Counted from the first letter of the stretch, positions 14,101 to 28,300 are shown. The stretch: 64,000 nucleotides of DNA from Casuarina equisetifolia (GCA_028551475.1 CM052357.1:6309931-6373930), one strand, 5' to 3'. Program-made: numbers and translations. The notes: generated by a model not told the origin, from the letters alone.

Positions 14101-17100
14101 CATATAAAACAGCATACCTTGAACAACCCGTCATATAAATGGAGTCCAATTAATCGGCAATCTGGGTCAATTATGCCAATCTGCAGGCAAAACATTAGCA
14201 TCAGAACAAGATGAAAATGACTGCAATTAGACTCGCCGAGACTTCCAATGACAATGAAGAAAACGAAGTTACAGATGTCCACCCTAAGGAAAAGTAACAG
14301 CTTTAAGACATACTTAAAAATCCATCAAAACAAGTCAAAAGGCTCAAGTAAAGAACAGAAATAATTACCTGGCCATTGTCAGTAGGACGACCTATACGGT
14401 CTGAAACGTCACCCATTGCTCTAAATGACATGCATAAATTTGTTAGTGTAAAATCTATAAACAAATTACAGAGGTTTCATAGAGTTATGAAGTGTTGCCA
14501 CAAAAAAAAAATCAAAAAATGCATGTATTCCAAAATCAAAAGTTTTTACTGGATAACTAACTATGTAATGGCAATAAGTTCCAGCAAAATAAAATAAAGC
14601 AAATTCCTAATTGAAATTCTATTTCAAAAGTTGAGAGGAAAAATCAAGGTACCCAAATCTCAAACAAACTACCCAATCTTTGAAGGAATCTGTGTCTAAC
14701 CATGGTTTATGTCAACCTTCTCTTTATTATATCTGGAACTTCTTTTGGGCATGTGGGTAGGTTGTTCAAAGGGGTTGAGCAGGTGCGAAGGTATTATGAT
14801 TTTACATAACCACGATTTCCCTTGATCCAGTTGTGTGATGCAGACGTTTAGCAATCAGTCAACTATCCATCCAATTTGCAAGCTCCAGATAAATTATCCT
14901 CATGACACATAGTAGAGCAAATATACAGCATGCAAAAAAATGTATACCACCATCAAATAAAGATAATTATTGACAAGAACAATAATATTTCTTTTATCCT
15001 ACCATTGCTTATGCAATGAAAAGAATACTTGACATAACAATATTTTCCTAAACTTCCTCATTTTTGGCATTAAGTACCTTTCATACCAGCAATTTTTTTT
15101 CTAGGCTGCAAGCCAGAAAAGTCTTAATAGGTCCACAAGAAATCAGGACATAAAACAACAAGGACAACGTTTTCATTTATTCTTTGGTTAATTATAGACT
15201 ATTTCCAACCAGATACTAGCTAGGATACTTTTTCCATTGGTTTTGCACTCATTTCTTACATTATTTTCTAGGAAGCAAGCCACAGTATGTTTTCTTTTCA
15301 GTTACAAAAAATTTTGGCAAATATTTTGACATTCTCTGGCACGTCTGATGTAGCAGATAGCCTTGGTCAACAGAAGATAGTGGTTAAAGTAATTTCTGAT
15401 TTCCCCTTAGACTTTAACACTCCATGGCAGCCAGCTTTGACCTAGCTCACAAACTATCTCAGTTGCCCGATTACAATCCCAAGGATATTGTTTCCCTCTC
15501 CCTGAACACTGGACATTCCCCTAATTACCAAAGTGATCTTGTGTGCCTCCCCATTCTCCATTATGCACTCAGAGTCAGGTGACTCTTAACATCTACAGTC
15601 ATACTGTCCCACAAGAAAAGGGATGTTGGGGGGTTAGGTGAAATTGTGGAGTGACTGGGAGTTTGACATGGCCTTCGTGTCAAAGGGTTAGCTATTGTAG
15701 CTAAAGCTGGTAAAGTGAAAGTGCCTGTCAGTATTGCCACCATCAATGACAAAGTCTCCACCAGTGAAGCCAATTCCCAGGATGTCATTAGCTCAGGCAA
15801 CACAACACAGTAAAAGTTGTCAGCTGGGCTCACATTCCAACAATGAGTCCTGAGATGAACACATGGCATGTGGCATTCATCTCTTATATATCATCCATGT
15901 GCTTACCCAGGGCCTTTTGTCAGTCCTCTATGCAGTAGTTTTTCCCTTCAGAACTCAAATATTCTTTACCAAGCATGACAGATCCGATTGGCAATTCATG
16001 TTTCCAAACTGGATCCACTCCATTTTGCTTTGGTTTTAATTTGAAACCAAAACAATTGCTATTCTATAGGCGTTTCAAGTAATCGTTTCTAAGGCATCAC
16101 CAAAAGTTATTTTGTGGTTTTGCTTCAAACAAAGATGTTAAAACTTAATGATGATGGAGAAGCCAAGAAGCAATGAGGGATGGCCAAGATAATCATCACC
16201 AATGTTTTGACAAGGAAGGAGGAGGCCAATTCTTTAGAAAATAATATCAAAACGATGAATTGGAAACAGCTTAGAAAATCCTCCTCTTCAGAAAATTAAT
16301 GAATTGAAAACATTTAGCCAAAATGCGCAAATTTAGTATTTTACAAATAATGTTTTCTATAAGATAACTTTTTGGATAAAAATTGTTTTATGTTGAAATA
16401 ACTTTTTAGCTAAGTTACTTTCATTTTGAATGTGTTGTTTTATGTAAAAGAGCATTTTCCTCTATAAAGAACATCACAATCCTACTACTAAGCCCCCCAC
16501 CCAGAATCAAAACCCAGCCCGAAATTTGGCCCTATTTCACATTGCCCGGGTAGGACATATCAGCCACAAGGACCTGCGCAGGATCTCCAACCCCATTCCC
16601 CCAAACATAATATGTGCATTTAAACTATGCAATTTTTACCAACAACTAACAACTAGTGGTAGGAATAACAAAAGATACACATGTATAAACTTCTTTTCAA
16701 TCATATCTTAATCCATTAGAAAGGAACTGCGGGTCATGTGATTGGAAAACAGAAGATCCTATCTCCTTACATCTTCTTTGCAACAATATTGTGATGGTTC
16801 TTAACAGGTCAGCTACAAGTTAATAGTAGGACTAAGAACCAGGGTAACAATGCAGACAGAAGCCTAATATTTAGTAGTTGGGTATCTCATTAAAACAAAA
16901 GGGAATATAACTCTGAAAAGCTTGTCTACCTATAATAGAGGACCCTACCACAGAATAGCGAGACAAACATAAGCTTATTGCCAATAACTCATTGGTTTAG
17001 AGCACAATTTCCTTGTAGTGACATACAGTGACAGTAATTTATATTTTGCTCAAATAGGAAAAATCAGGTCAAATAACCTACATAATACTGGAATTCATAA

Positions 17101-20100
17101 ACAGGATAACAGCTTAGCTCTTTTCCTTTTCCAAGTAAAACATAAAATACAACTGTATCTTCAGACTCAACAGTTCATGCTAACACGATCACCCTCTAAA
17201 ATACAAGTTCTGAAAATTATGTTTACCATGTAAAGACGAGGAAGGAGAAAAGTGGGCTAGAGTCTAGAGGGATGAGCTAACAAAAAGTATAACACCAACC
17301 GCAACAATGCCAAACACCAATTAAGAAAATAAAGTATCAAAGCTTAAACCTTGTAATAAGTTCAGAGGTCTCAGCATCCCATTGAAGAACACAGAATTTA
17401 TATCTTTCTGTCGCAATAAATAGAAAATCCTGGGCCTCACCCTGCTTGGAGCAAGTATATTAATGCAGAAAAAATAAAAGGCAAATCACCAAAAAAGTGT
17501 AGGTTCAGAGTGTGCATGTGAGGAGGGGGAGGGGGGTGGTGTTGGGGGTTTTGGTGGGGAAGGTAATGCTCACATGGGGGCGAAAAAGTTCAAGGGTTGC
17601 AATCCTCCCATATATTGGCACGTCCAACATAGGCTGCACAGAAAAATTTCACATCAGTCTTATATATTTAGAGCTCAGCTCTAACTTGGCCAGGAAAGAA
17701 CACTACAATTCAAGACAAGAAATACAAAATCACTATGAAGCACGGAAACCAAAGAAGATGAAATAAGGATAGCTAAAAACACTTGACGAAATAAGGACCT
17801 TTCCCTGAGATCATCAGTGAACAATCAAGATCACCTCAAAAACCATAAGATTTCATGAACTATGAAATATAACTTAATAATTTGTTGTTAGGCAACCACA
17901 TACATAGTTGTTCAAGTTCATAGTTTTCTGTAGAAATACTTAAAAACCAAAGGTCCTTCTCCTATAGTAACATTAAAAACGTGGTAGGCTTCCAACTCCC
18001 TCCCTCACTCCCTACCTCACTTCTTGTTTATATTTCCATTTGTCTCTTTGAAGAATTAGCCTCCACATCTTAATATTAAGGCCATAAAACATGGACACAA
18101 GTTGTAGTCCTATTTGTGACAACAGCATACACTAGCAGCAAAGAATAGCCCCAGGACCACATCACTTATTGATCTCAAAACATAAAAGAAAACATTATTC
18201 TCTCCATCTTTTATGCAAAAAAGAAAAACAACTTCCCGAATCAATCCTCCTTTCGCTTCTCCCAATGACCAAACAGCATAAACGAAATAACAGAAAAAAC
18301 AAATCAAGAATTAGTTCAACACTACCAAGAGGAAAAGCTTATTGTCACTTTAGGACTGACTGGAGAAGAATGGATACAACACAGAAATTCCCTAAGTTTG
18401 GCCAAAAAAATTTTAAAAAGTTTTATTATTTATTTGTAAAGATCCCGTAGTACCAACATTGTTGAAATTTTCTATTTGGAGACCAGAGTTTTCCATAAGG
18501 AGACCAGACCAAACAAAAATCAACAAGTAATTGCTCAAATTGCTAAGCAGTAAATTTCATTTTACTTATATCCCAACTCCCAGAAGAAAGAAAGACAGAA
18601 AACGGATAATTTATACAAATCCCAACCCACCCACACCCCCCACCCCAAAAAAAAAAAAAATCCACCATTTTCCCAAGGGGGACTTTGAAAAATCTCTTCA
18701 TTGGTATCCGTACACATTATTACTCTTCTTATCCGTTCTTGCTGTTCTTGTCTTTTATATTCTTTAGGCTTTTCAGATAATATCCAATGTTCCATCCATG
18801 AAAATGAAAAATGAGAAAGACAACTATTGCCAATTACAGATCACAAAGGTGATTTTATATAAGGTTCAATACTGATGAGTTATAGCAGTTGCTAGGGAAA
18901 ATTTGTCCACTTCCACATTGGGATCCCAATTTTGATTAAATATACTTCTTAAAACCTTCATCTGGCTAAGGTATAATTTTATACACCAGCAACAACCAAT
19001 CATCAATATCAGCAAAACAAAAATGGTATATCAGAAACCTATAAGCTGCTGTAACACAAAGGAAAAGACTTCAAATATCAATATGAGAAAACTCTAAGTG
19101 CTAACCAGGTACTACCACTACTGATATTAGACAGCCATCCACACATGTACAACTTTTACTCCAATTAACACAGAAAGGTCGGTTTATAACAATTTAGGCA
19201 CCTATTCCATGCCTTTTCTCTGGCTTGAGATGTCCAGTTGATAGTCTCTGTGAAGCCCCTCTTTATCCCCCTTACTATTCTCACTTTTTCACAGCACAAA
19301 CACCGCATAAACTTTCCCCCAGCATTAGGAATGAGAATTGTTGGAGAAAGATTGATCTTGAATTTGAGTTATATACATGCAGTGCAAGGGTTAGAATGGA
19401 CGTGTCATCCTAAACCGTTAGCTAAGGTGGCCTTTTAGAACGATACTGGGTGCAATTCAATCAACAACAAAATGATGAACATATAGCCTTTCAATCTTAT
19501 ATTTCAGGACATTCTTCTTTCCTACTTTAACTCTTTCTCCCGTAAGATTAGCACACAGATATCATAAACTGATTTCTTTGAAATTGTTATCAATTTGATT
19601 TCCATGCTTCTTTTGACTTACCCAGCTGTCATCTCTTTAATAATTTTAAGAAATTAATTTTTTTTGGCCAAAATTTAATGCCTCTGAAATATTACTCATG
19701 AATGATTGAGTAAATACAACATTCAAATGAACTAATATCCAAGAAGGCTCCTAGCTCAGGAAAACAAAACAACCGAATAACTAGTGGAGGTCCTTTCACC
19801 AAAAGCCAAAAAAGAAACAGATAAGATACATGCCCGGGCCAGGGGAGGGGGAGGAAAGAAAAATTGCAATCACATACAACCTCTAAATACTTAAAACACG
19901 AGTTAAAATGATACCTACATTAACGAGACCAAAAGAAATTAAGAGAACATAAAGAGCTAAATTAATGTACCTGCAGGCCTTGAGGTGTAAGCAAATGAAT
20001 TTCAATTCGGGTGCATTTCCTGAAAAAGATTTCAGATTGTGAGAGGCCATTTTTTGGGGTAGGCAACTTTTGACACAAATCATGTTAAAAACCTGGAACA

Positions 20101-20576
20101 TGAGCAGAACACAGTAAAAGAGTTTACAGCAGAACAATCATTTGAAAGTCATAGCATGACCACATGCGACGCGGTTCAAAATTCTTCCAAGAAAATTTTT
20201 CTATCTCTCATTGTATGATAGTGCAAAAAGACAGAAGTTCCCTATTTAAGCGAACAAAACGCAGCCAGCAAGAAAAGCACATGATTTCGCGGTTCAATAC
20301 AGAACCCTCAAAAAGCACAACCAAAGCTTCAAGCACTGGAAGAACCTCGTAAAAAATTCGACGCACTCGAGCCAAATAATCGAGTCAGTAATCGAAAAGG
20401 AAGGCGAAATGCGTAACCACAACAAGAAAACCCCAAAACACAAAACTCCTATAGAAAGATAGAAATGCTCACGCTATAATGAGGTTCAGCTCCTGAGGGC
20501 TGGTGAAATTGCCAACGCAGGAGTGCGTCACGTTGGTCGGCTTGTGAGCCGTGACGACGTAGTTCCAGATACTCAT
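5140..20576 (-). CDS. DDB1: DNA damage-binding protein 1 (CUL4 E3 ligase adaptor)
   Basis: DDB1 is the adaptor of CUL4-RING ubiquitin ligases. It links CUL4 to DWD/WD40 substrate receptors and, in plants, to the COP10-DET1 complex, and acts in UV-damage repair and light signalling, mainly in the nucleus. Nineteen exons (minus): 20576-20473, 20019-19971, 17633-17574, 17441-17350, 14420-14369, 14180-14118, 13980-13931, 13457-13382, 12521-12312, 12177-12071, 11926-11818, 11216-11016, 10905-10690, 9100-8990, 8630-8355, 8060-7786, 6760-6409, 6313-6029, 5721-5140. They join to 1089 aa, one more than I recall for Arabidopsis DDB1A. The protein starts [20 protein letters not shown] and ends VEELTRLH. 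Three beta-propellers and a C-terminal helical domain are expected from the family, and no part is missing. All introns are GT-AG. The ATG is chosen by homology. Introns 2, 4, 13 and 16 exceed 1 kb. Confidence 0.97.
9814..9977. repeat. 82-bp direct tandem duplication in a DDB1 intron
   Basis: Two adjacent copies, 9814-9895 and 9896-9977, each start GATTAAAACTAAACATTT. They differ at only about two positions, so the duplication is recent. It lies in intron 13 of DDB1, between the exons ending at 10690 and starting at 9100. Confidence 0.9.
10122..10145. repeat. Poly(C) tract of 24, poly(G) on the DDB1 sense strand
   Basis: Twenty-four consecutive C on the plus strand, inside intron 13 of DDB1. 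The DDB1 pre-mRNA therefore carries a run of G24. The exact length may be affected by sequencing error. Confidence 0.9.
14421..17349 (-). other. DDB1 intron 4 (2.9 kb), longest intron
   Basis: This intron separates the exon encoding ...TSELITR from the one beginning [10 protein letters not shown]. Most of it is AT-rich, but about 15350-16050 is more balanced in composition and has a 102-codon minus-strand open frame (15561-15869) without recognisable similarity. That part may be an inserted fragment; no terminal repeats were found. Confidence 0.5.
17634..19970 (-). other. DDB1 intron 2 (2.3 kb)
   Basis: Intron between ...HLLTPQGLQ and [10 protein letters not shown]. It holds a short A13 run with adjacent CCACCC-rich sequence near 18620-18661. 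No coding region is supported inside it. Confidence 0.5.
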
Positions 20577-21429
20577 CGTCTCTGAGCTCGGTGGAGCCCT
20601 AGCTCTGTCGCGCTCTGTCCTCGGCTTTTTCTAGCCAATTCTACTCTCTCCTAGTAGTCTCCCTTTCGCAGTGCCGCAAGATATGCTTAAGAGGATTAGA
20701 GAGGCAACACACGAACACAATGTGGTCAGCCTCTCGAGTTGCCCGCAAAGTAAAAGGTGGCAGCTTCCCAAACTCTTAATGAATCTTGGATAGTAAATGC
20801 AATCAAATTTATTGTTGGTATTTTACATTATTTAGATTTTTCTTATAAATCTTATTTATGAGATTATGAAAATTAATATATATCTTATGTTATTATTATC
20901 AAAAAACAAATCGGATTATTTGTAAAAGACTATTTTTAAATTAGAAAAATATTTTATTTATAAGTAATGATCAATTTTTTAATATTTATTAATATACTTA
21001 CCCTAAAAGAGTTTATAATATTGAAAAATAAAATCCCACATCAAATTATGCTCTAACGGCTTGGACAATCTATATTTCAATAAAACCTTTTTAAGGAAGG
21101 GCGAATTTAAACATCTCGTATAATGTTAGAATCAATCATCATTCTATGTGATCCAACCCAATTTCATAAATAGGTTGGTCCTTTGTCAACTAAAAATTGA
21201 GCATAGGTAATAAAGTCCTACATTGAAGAGAAAACATATTTTGATAGCATACATGATAAAAATATAAGCATCTATTTTTCACCAAGAAAAATATGTTCTC
21301 TACGACTATTAATTATGGTTTCAATATTCTTAGTACGTTTAGATATTTAAAGAATTTATTAAACATAAATTGTAATATTCTAACTTCCAAGTTCATTGTT
21401 ATGAGTTTTAATGGCTAATTTCTAATGAA
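20577..21429. other. DDB1 5' UTR/promoter region and intergenic
   Basis: The first about 150 bases upstream of the DDB1 ATG (minus strand) are pyrimidine/GC-richer than the surroundings and probably include the 5' UTR. I see no clear TATA box. Beyond about 20800 the DNA is very AT-rich, with fragments such as TCCCACATC near 21035 that resemble plant repeat sequences. Confidence 0.4.
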
Positions 21430-22010
21430 CCTCATTCTCTTATGTAAAGAAGGCAAGCGAGACAATATTATTATTTATCCCATTTAGGTAACTGTTTGTG
21501 ATGAAATCTAAGCCCGTAACAAGGAGCCCTACTTATGTCAAGGGCAATATAAATTTAAGCGAGGAAAAGTGTAGCAAACTTCATTATCCTACATTAAGAA
21601 GGCAAGCAACATGATATAGCTATATAAAAGGGTTTGGGTACTCATTTTATTGGGTTAATATTTCTAGAAGGAACCTAGGCATGTGATAAGGGACCATACT
21701 TAGGGTAAAAGATATAAAAAAAAACTTAATTCTCTTGCATTAAAAAACTAAGCATGATGATCCAACTATATAAAGAGGTCTGACTACTCCTCAAATTGGG
21801 TTAACCTCTTAGGATATGATTCAAACCCATGATAAGATGTCCTATTAACATTGAGAGTAATGTGAATTAAAGTGTAAAGAAAATGTAACAAATCTCATTC
21901 TTTCACTTTTGGTACAAAAGCAAGACAATGCGGTCATAAAAAAGGGTTTGACTACTTATTTGATTGGATTGACCTTTTAGGATGGAGCCTAAGCCCATAA
22001 CATATTTGCA
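21430..22010. repeat. Degenerate tandem repeat, about 150-165 bp period, 4 units
   Basis: Units begin near 21430, 21580, 21727 and 21892. Each contains in order a CTCATTCTCTTACATTAA-like block, an AAGGCAAGC block, a TATAAA(A)GGGTTTG-like block, a GGGTTAACCTTTTAGGA-like block and an AGCCCATGATAAGG-like block. Units are diverged but collinear. This is either an old tandem array or subrepeats of a decayed element. Confidence 0.7.
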
Positions 22011-25000
22011 TCCAAGAGTTCATGATTTTTCTTAGCAATCTATCATTTAACTAGAAAAATATTTTATATGTAATTGTTGATTGTAGATTCAGTATCCTTG
22101 AATATGCCAAGGCATCCAAAGAGCTTCTTAAGTATCCGATACTTATTACTAAAATTTACAGTTTGTTGGTAGGAATCCTAATTAACTAATTCACACCTAA
22201 GAGTTCATGACCAAAACTATTTTTGTTATGATATTGGTGTTATATCCATTACTTAGATCTATAATACCAATATCTTTTTGCAACGTGGTTAGTTTCGTAG
22301 ATACAGTATATTTTTGCAAGGTTATGGAATGTACAATCCTTTTTCATTCCTAATCTTTTCTTGTTTGATCATTTGTAATCGGTGAGATAATGATTAACCT
22401 CGTTGAACCACATCATGGGCCGCCAGTCTTTTCGTGAGTACTTTTGTCGTGGGTTCTGATCAGCCAAGCCTGTTAACGAACGCACAAAACCCACTTAAAG
22501 TTTTTGTACGGTTGGATAAAGCTAAATGTTTCCATTTTTATTAGTTTGTAATTTTTTTTTCGTTATTAAGGTTGCATTTGTCACAGCATAACTTATTTTT
22601 GTTAAAATATATTTTTTATATTTACTGGTGTTTAAAGAAAAAAAAAACTACTTGAAAGGAAAAATTTTGTGGTGTCAATGGTATGCTTATAAAAATACAT
22701 CATAGAAGGTTAGAGTTGTATTTTTTGCATGGTCCATTAAAAAAATTGTTTTATGCACTCAGGTATTAAAAATATTGTTCAAGCAAAAAAATGAAAGCCG
22801 TCTTATGTACGAAGGCTGACTTCTTTTATTAAAATAAAAAATAAAAATGAGCGAGATATGTAGTTATCGCGATTTTTGTCATAATGAAATGGCTATATAA
22901 CAACTAAATATATGAATAATTTATTTTTCAGTAATAAAATAGAGTTTATACTATAAAGCTAAAGTACATGCTCTTTAAAATTTTTCATACAGAAAGATGC
23001 CGCAACTTCAGTAATTTCCTAATGACTTATTTATACTTTTTTACATACTTTATGTTCTATGTTTTTTGGGAGTGAGTAGTTTATTATATCTTTTGATAGA
23101 ATGATTCTAAAAAATTAACAAACAAGATTCAATACCAATTGTTAAAATATTGACAGTAAAAAAAATATAATTTAGTGGTTAAAATTTTGGTCTTTTTTTT
23201 TAGTTTCTAAAATTGCTGAATTTGACAATAGGACAAAGAAAAAGGAGTTGTTCGATCTTATGGCCATAATTAATCCAGCAGATGGTTCAGCCAAGATGGT
23301 GGTTTGGTCACTTGCACGAGGCAAGCAACTACATTGGTTCGTCAAGTCCGTCTCAACTCTTTTTTTTTTTTTGTGCGTAGGTGGGCGGTCTTTTTCCTCA
23401 TAAAAAAAATATGTATTGACTTATATTTAAAAATACTTAGTAAGTTACATTTTAAAATTATTTTATGGAACAAGTTTAGTCTTGTATTTAGAAAAGTTTG
23501 TTTGCAGGATGGAAATTTGATTGAATAATATATCTAAAAGATTTTTTGGGATTAGGAAAAAAGTTTTATAAAATTTTATTTAGAGACTCAATATTTAACT
23601 TAAAAGTTAATTTGAGTACTAATAGAATATATTATCATAGAAGCACGAGTCTCAATATCTTCTTGAATAATACACAGCTTATTGTCTACAACTTTATAGT
23701 GCACTTTTTCACCATGAGAATCTACCTTTTAAACTAATTATAGGGCTATATTACATGATTTATGCACTGTTTGCCCTTTTGAGTTCATGGGATGTTGTGA
23801 AAAATCTTGAGATATAATATTATGTTAAGAATACTATTATCAAATTCAAAAATTAATTTAAGAATTGAAGAACTTGACATAAAAATATAAATTAAGAAGC
23901 CTATTATCTAATTTAAAAATATTTTTATTTCAATACATTTTTTAAGGACATAAAATTTATTTTCTACACCCTAACAATAAAGACACTATTTAGATATTCA
24001 AATTTTCTCTTGCAATAATCTCATTTTCTGGCCCCTTTAGAATTTTTCTGATCATTTGGCTGTGGATAATTACAACTAATTATAGCATTCATGCCAAAAA
24101 TGTGAAGTCAAATGGAGCTGGGAAATGATGCAGTAAGAAAATGAATAAACAATAACAACCATAATGTCGGTGTTTTTATGTTGTTTTCCAGCTGAGAAAT
24201 CTGACGTTCCTCTCATAAATAAGACCCCGTCAACTTACTGTCTTTAGGTGGCACCTTGACATCATCTCTACTTGGGGCCAGCATTAAAATTTCAACAACA
24301 ATGTATTAATTATTAGACATGATTGATGTCTACGGCTTTTAGACAGGCAAAAACAACAGCCCGCATTACTGGTTCTGTTGTAACGCGAGCGACAGAGGTT
24401 GCAGCATCACCTTATTGTTGAAAGTGACTTTTCTTAACTACTTTGGCTCTTTAAGATGGGGACCTTTCTGCTGTCCAGTGAACCTTTCGTAGCTGTTTTT
24501 ACAAGTTCGTAGCATCAATGTATCTATGCAATGTTAGTGCCTGAATTCCTAGCCACCTGTTAGGTCCCTAATGATCGTTTAGGAGTTTTGGTAAAATAAA
24601 AGACTGCAGAAGAGTCAAGACCCAACAACAAACTACTAAATCCCATCTGTTTTGTGATGGCATTGATCTTCTGGATCATCATGTATGAAAGTCTCGATTA
24701 AACGATGACAAAAGGGATGATTGGATGGATTCCTTAATGTTCTTTGGCTTAGAATGGCCAAAAAGGTGCTTAACATCTTAGTAAATATGGCCTCAAAATA
24801 GGCTCTTTTACAAGATCAGAGTGCCAATAATGGAGAAAACAAAGTGGGTTTCATTAAACATAAAAAATAGGTCTAAAAACATATCATTTTTCTTTGTTTC
24901 TTGAGCTACAAGTTGTCATTAAATCTTTCACTTTATTTTTTCTTAATATTGACTCAATGAGATAGTCAAAAAATTGTTTCAATATAGAGGAATAAGGCAA

Positions 25001-25851
25001 TGAAACAGTGACTGCGTGAGGAAGTAGTTTATATATGTGTGTGAGTCATGCATCTATTGTGAGTAAGTATACTTAGTGTTTTATGAGAGACAAGAGCATA
25101 ATGAGTGATACGGTGAAATTGCCTTGAAGGACATTTTCCTATAGCTAAATGCAATAAAAGATAAATAACACTATTATCTTCAAATTTATTTATGCAACAA
25201 AGTTTAGTATATATAAATAGAAAATTAGAAGGGGACTTAGTCAATTAGTAAAAGTGTTCATACAAATAGTCTTACTCGTCAATAAGATGAACAAAGGTCC
25301 GTACTAACTAATACCATATATGCAATAAAGAGAATATGTGTATAATATGTGTAAAATTAAAACAAACAAACAAAATCACATTGACCTACCATAGTAGGAA
25401 ATATTAGTTTAGGCATCATTAATAGAAGCCCATTTCATATGACTTATATAATGAGCCAACATAACAATGACTTTTTTAATAGTGGGGTTATATGTTTGAG
25501 GAATAGGCCTTCCCGAGAATGTATTCTAACTCATAGAGGTGACCTAATAGGGTGGCTGAGGATAAAGAATGCATGGGTTCACTAATGCGGCCAGATTTGC
25601 TACAGCTAGGCAAGAATGTTTTGGGACAGAGATATTCATGGTTTTGTTCATTTTTTGGTGAATTCCTAAAATTTCATTTTATTAACAAAGAAATCCTTGA
25701 ACTCTACCTCATATTATAAATTGAAAAACCTATGAGTATTGCATACCAATCCCTCAGCCTCTTGTCAAGACTGCGTAAAACAAGTTTTATTTGAGATACA
25801 AGCAACTCTTTGGCCTTAATAAATTTCAAGGGCCTCTTAAGCTATTTACTG
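22011..25851. other. AT-rich intergenic, no gene seen
   Basis: No coding region is supported; open frames are short and low-complexity. A segment near 22370-22500 (CGGTGAGATAATG...CTCGTTGAACC) weakly recalls sequence found in plant copia LTRs, but no paired LTR or polyprotein was found. Confidence 0.4.
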
Positions 25852-25960
25852 TCCTTTAAAGGTCAACAAGGGTGATCTTTGCTTTTCACCATCATTCAAA
25901 GGTTAGCGAGGGTGATTCCTACTTTTTGTTATCCTTCAAAGGTCGGTGAGGGTAATTCTC
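25852..25960. repeat. 40-bp tandem repeat, 2.7 copies
   Basis: Copies start at 25852, 25892 and 25932, an exact 40-bp spacing. The core is TTCAAAGGT followed by GAGGGTGAT-like sequence. The copies are moderately diverged. Confidence 0.8.
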
Positions 25961-28300
25961 AATAATACTAACTGTTGGTCCCGAAAGAGTTGAAATTAAA
26001 ATACTCAGGAGGAAAAAAATAAGTCATTCTAAAAAATGCAATAAAATTTTAAGAAAAGGTGTTAGGTGTAGGTCAGTTATTTTATTTTTCTCAATTTCCA
26101 AATGGTATTGAGGATATTATTAGGAATTTAAAAGAATTTAGATAAGAAAATTTTTGGCAAGGTGGGTGGTGAAGTTCATCGTAATGGACAAGCACCAGCA
26201 ATATTCTTACTCAATAATGGTCACCTAGATTGGAGAAGAGTGGTTATTTGACTACACATTTCAGCAGAATTATCTTCTCAATTTTTTTAATAATAAAATT
26301 TTAATCCTTAGTAATTGAAATCGTGTCTATTTTCATATGAAAATTAAAATGTTCAATATTTTTCATCAAAAGAAAGGAGTATTTTTCAAAAACTATTTGC
26401 TTATTTATCAGGTTTTTGTTAAACTGATTCTTTAAGAAATAGATTCTTAAGAAAAAAAAAACAAAATTTAATAGACATAGCCAGATGATCCAGTTTATAT
26501 TTTTGGATAACAAGTTTGATACTTGTATGACTTGAGTTTAGTCTTCGAAGTGATGAAATACTTATAATGTATGTATTATTTAAGGTTGTTTTAAGATAAT
26601 ACCTTATTGGACCTTGATAATCGCATGGAAAATCACCTACAGATCCCATGTTACTTGCATCTGCTTAATCTCTTTTCCACAAGCAGTTGCAGATAAAAAG
26701 CTTAGTTGAAATTAATCAGGATTACAGTTACATTATGTTTTTATGGGCATCTAATGCTCATATTATTGGAGTTAAATGACTTAGTTATTTATTATTTATT
26801 CTACACTTATCAACTAATTGATAGTTGTATTATTGTTAGACTATTGTGTGTTCTCTTATCTAAAAAGTTTTAAAGACATAACAACGATTAAGAAACTTTG
26901 TGCATCTAAAAACGTTTGCTCCTAATTAATCACTACTTAGACCTAAAACGGTGAGGGCATTGATGTTGAAGAAGGAAAAAAATTTATTGTACATTAAATA
27001 AGACATATATTGCTCACTTAATTGTAATAAGATCTCGTGTTATGCTCATTATGAATGGTAATTATTTTCGGATCCATGCAATTATCCTGGCTCGACAAGT
27101 GGATTCAATGATAATTTCAACCTTAAACTTTTACTGCTTTTCGGAAAGGAAGAGGTATTACAGCAAATTAATAGTAATACATCCGACACTAAGGACAATA
27201 ATTAGTTATTATTATCATTGATAGCTGATCCCAATACTCAACGAACTTGGGAACTAAGCAATAAGCACCACTGAACATAAAATCTACATCATTTTCAATC
27301 TCACAAGCAAGAATTAAGGATTATATAGTTATATGTAGTAAATTTCAACTTAAGTTTATAGAAACTTTTTGTCCAAGATCATGATCTATTTTCTAAAAGA
27401 AAAATCATGAAAACAACTGAAAAAAGTTATCCTATCTATATTCAAAAATCCAAAAGACCAAATAAATTAAAAACATTAATAAAAATGAACCAAAATATTA
27501 ACAAAAAAAAAGGCCCTATAACCTAACAAGAATAGCCATGATAACCATTACAATGAAATTGAAAAAGCCATGGATCATAATGACAAACAACATTTTCATT
27601 AAGGATGGTAATTCTCAATAGAGGAAGTAAAATTATAACCCACCTAATCAAACGGTTGTTCATTGCCATCATATTGTTCTCCTTCTTCTTTGTTATTTCA
27701 TTAATCCTTCGAGCCAGTGGTAAAGATGGATGATACAGGGACCAAAGCTGAAGACGTAAGTCAGACTCTTGCCCCTAGAGGTACACCAATCATCATCTTA
27801 TTGATGGCATCCATGGCTGCATGGCTGCGGAAGGCTCGACATTTACTGGGGCTACAGTGGATGTACCGAGCCAAAGGCTAATGATCAAATGCATGGCCTT
27901 CAAGCATGGCCAAAAGCGGTCCATGGAATAGATGGCGTTGCACGAACTTTGATAAATCCATGGGGACCAAAAGTAGTAGCAATCATTTCATCTTTATTTG
28001 GTTCATCTCGTATGTGTATAGAACAAAATTTGGCATCTTAATCCTTTTATTATATACCTTAAGTAAATAAAGTATCATTTTTATATTAAATTTTAAATTT
28101 TTAATATGATATTAACGTATAAAGAAACATATGTAAAGGTAAAAGTTACAAAATTTTTTAATTTTTGAGTTAAACTTTAAACCTTATAACATGTTTTAAT
28201 AACCTTTTTCCCTTATGAAAGATTGGAAGTGGGATATGAATTAAAAACTTAAGAGAGGAACATTCTGGTAAAACAAACGCCAAATTTCTGATTCGTTTGG
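25961..28300. other. AT-rich intergenic, no gene seen
   Basis: No coding region is supported. A somewhat GC-richer island at about 27700-27960 has no open frame of note and no recognised similarity. Confidence 0.4.
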
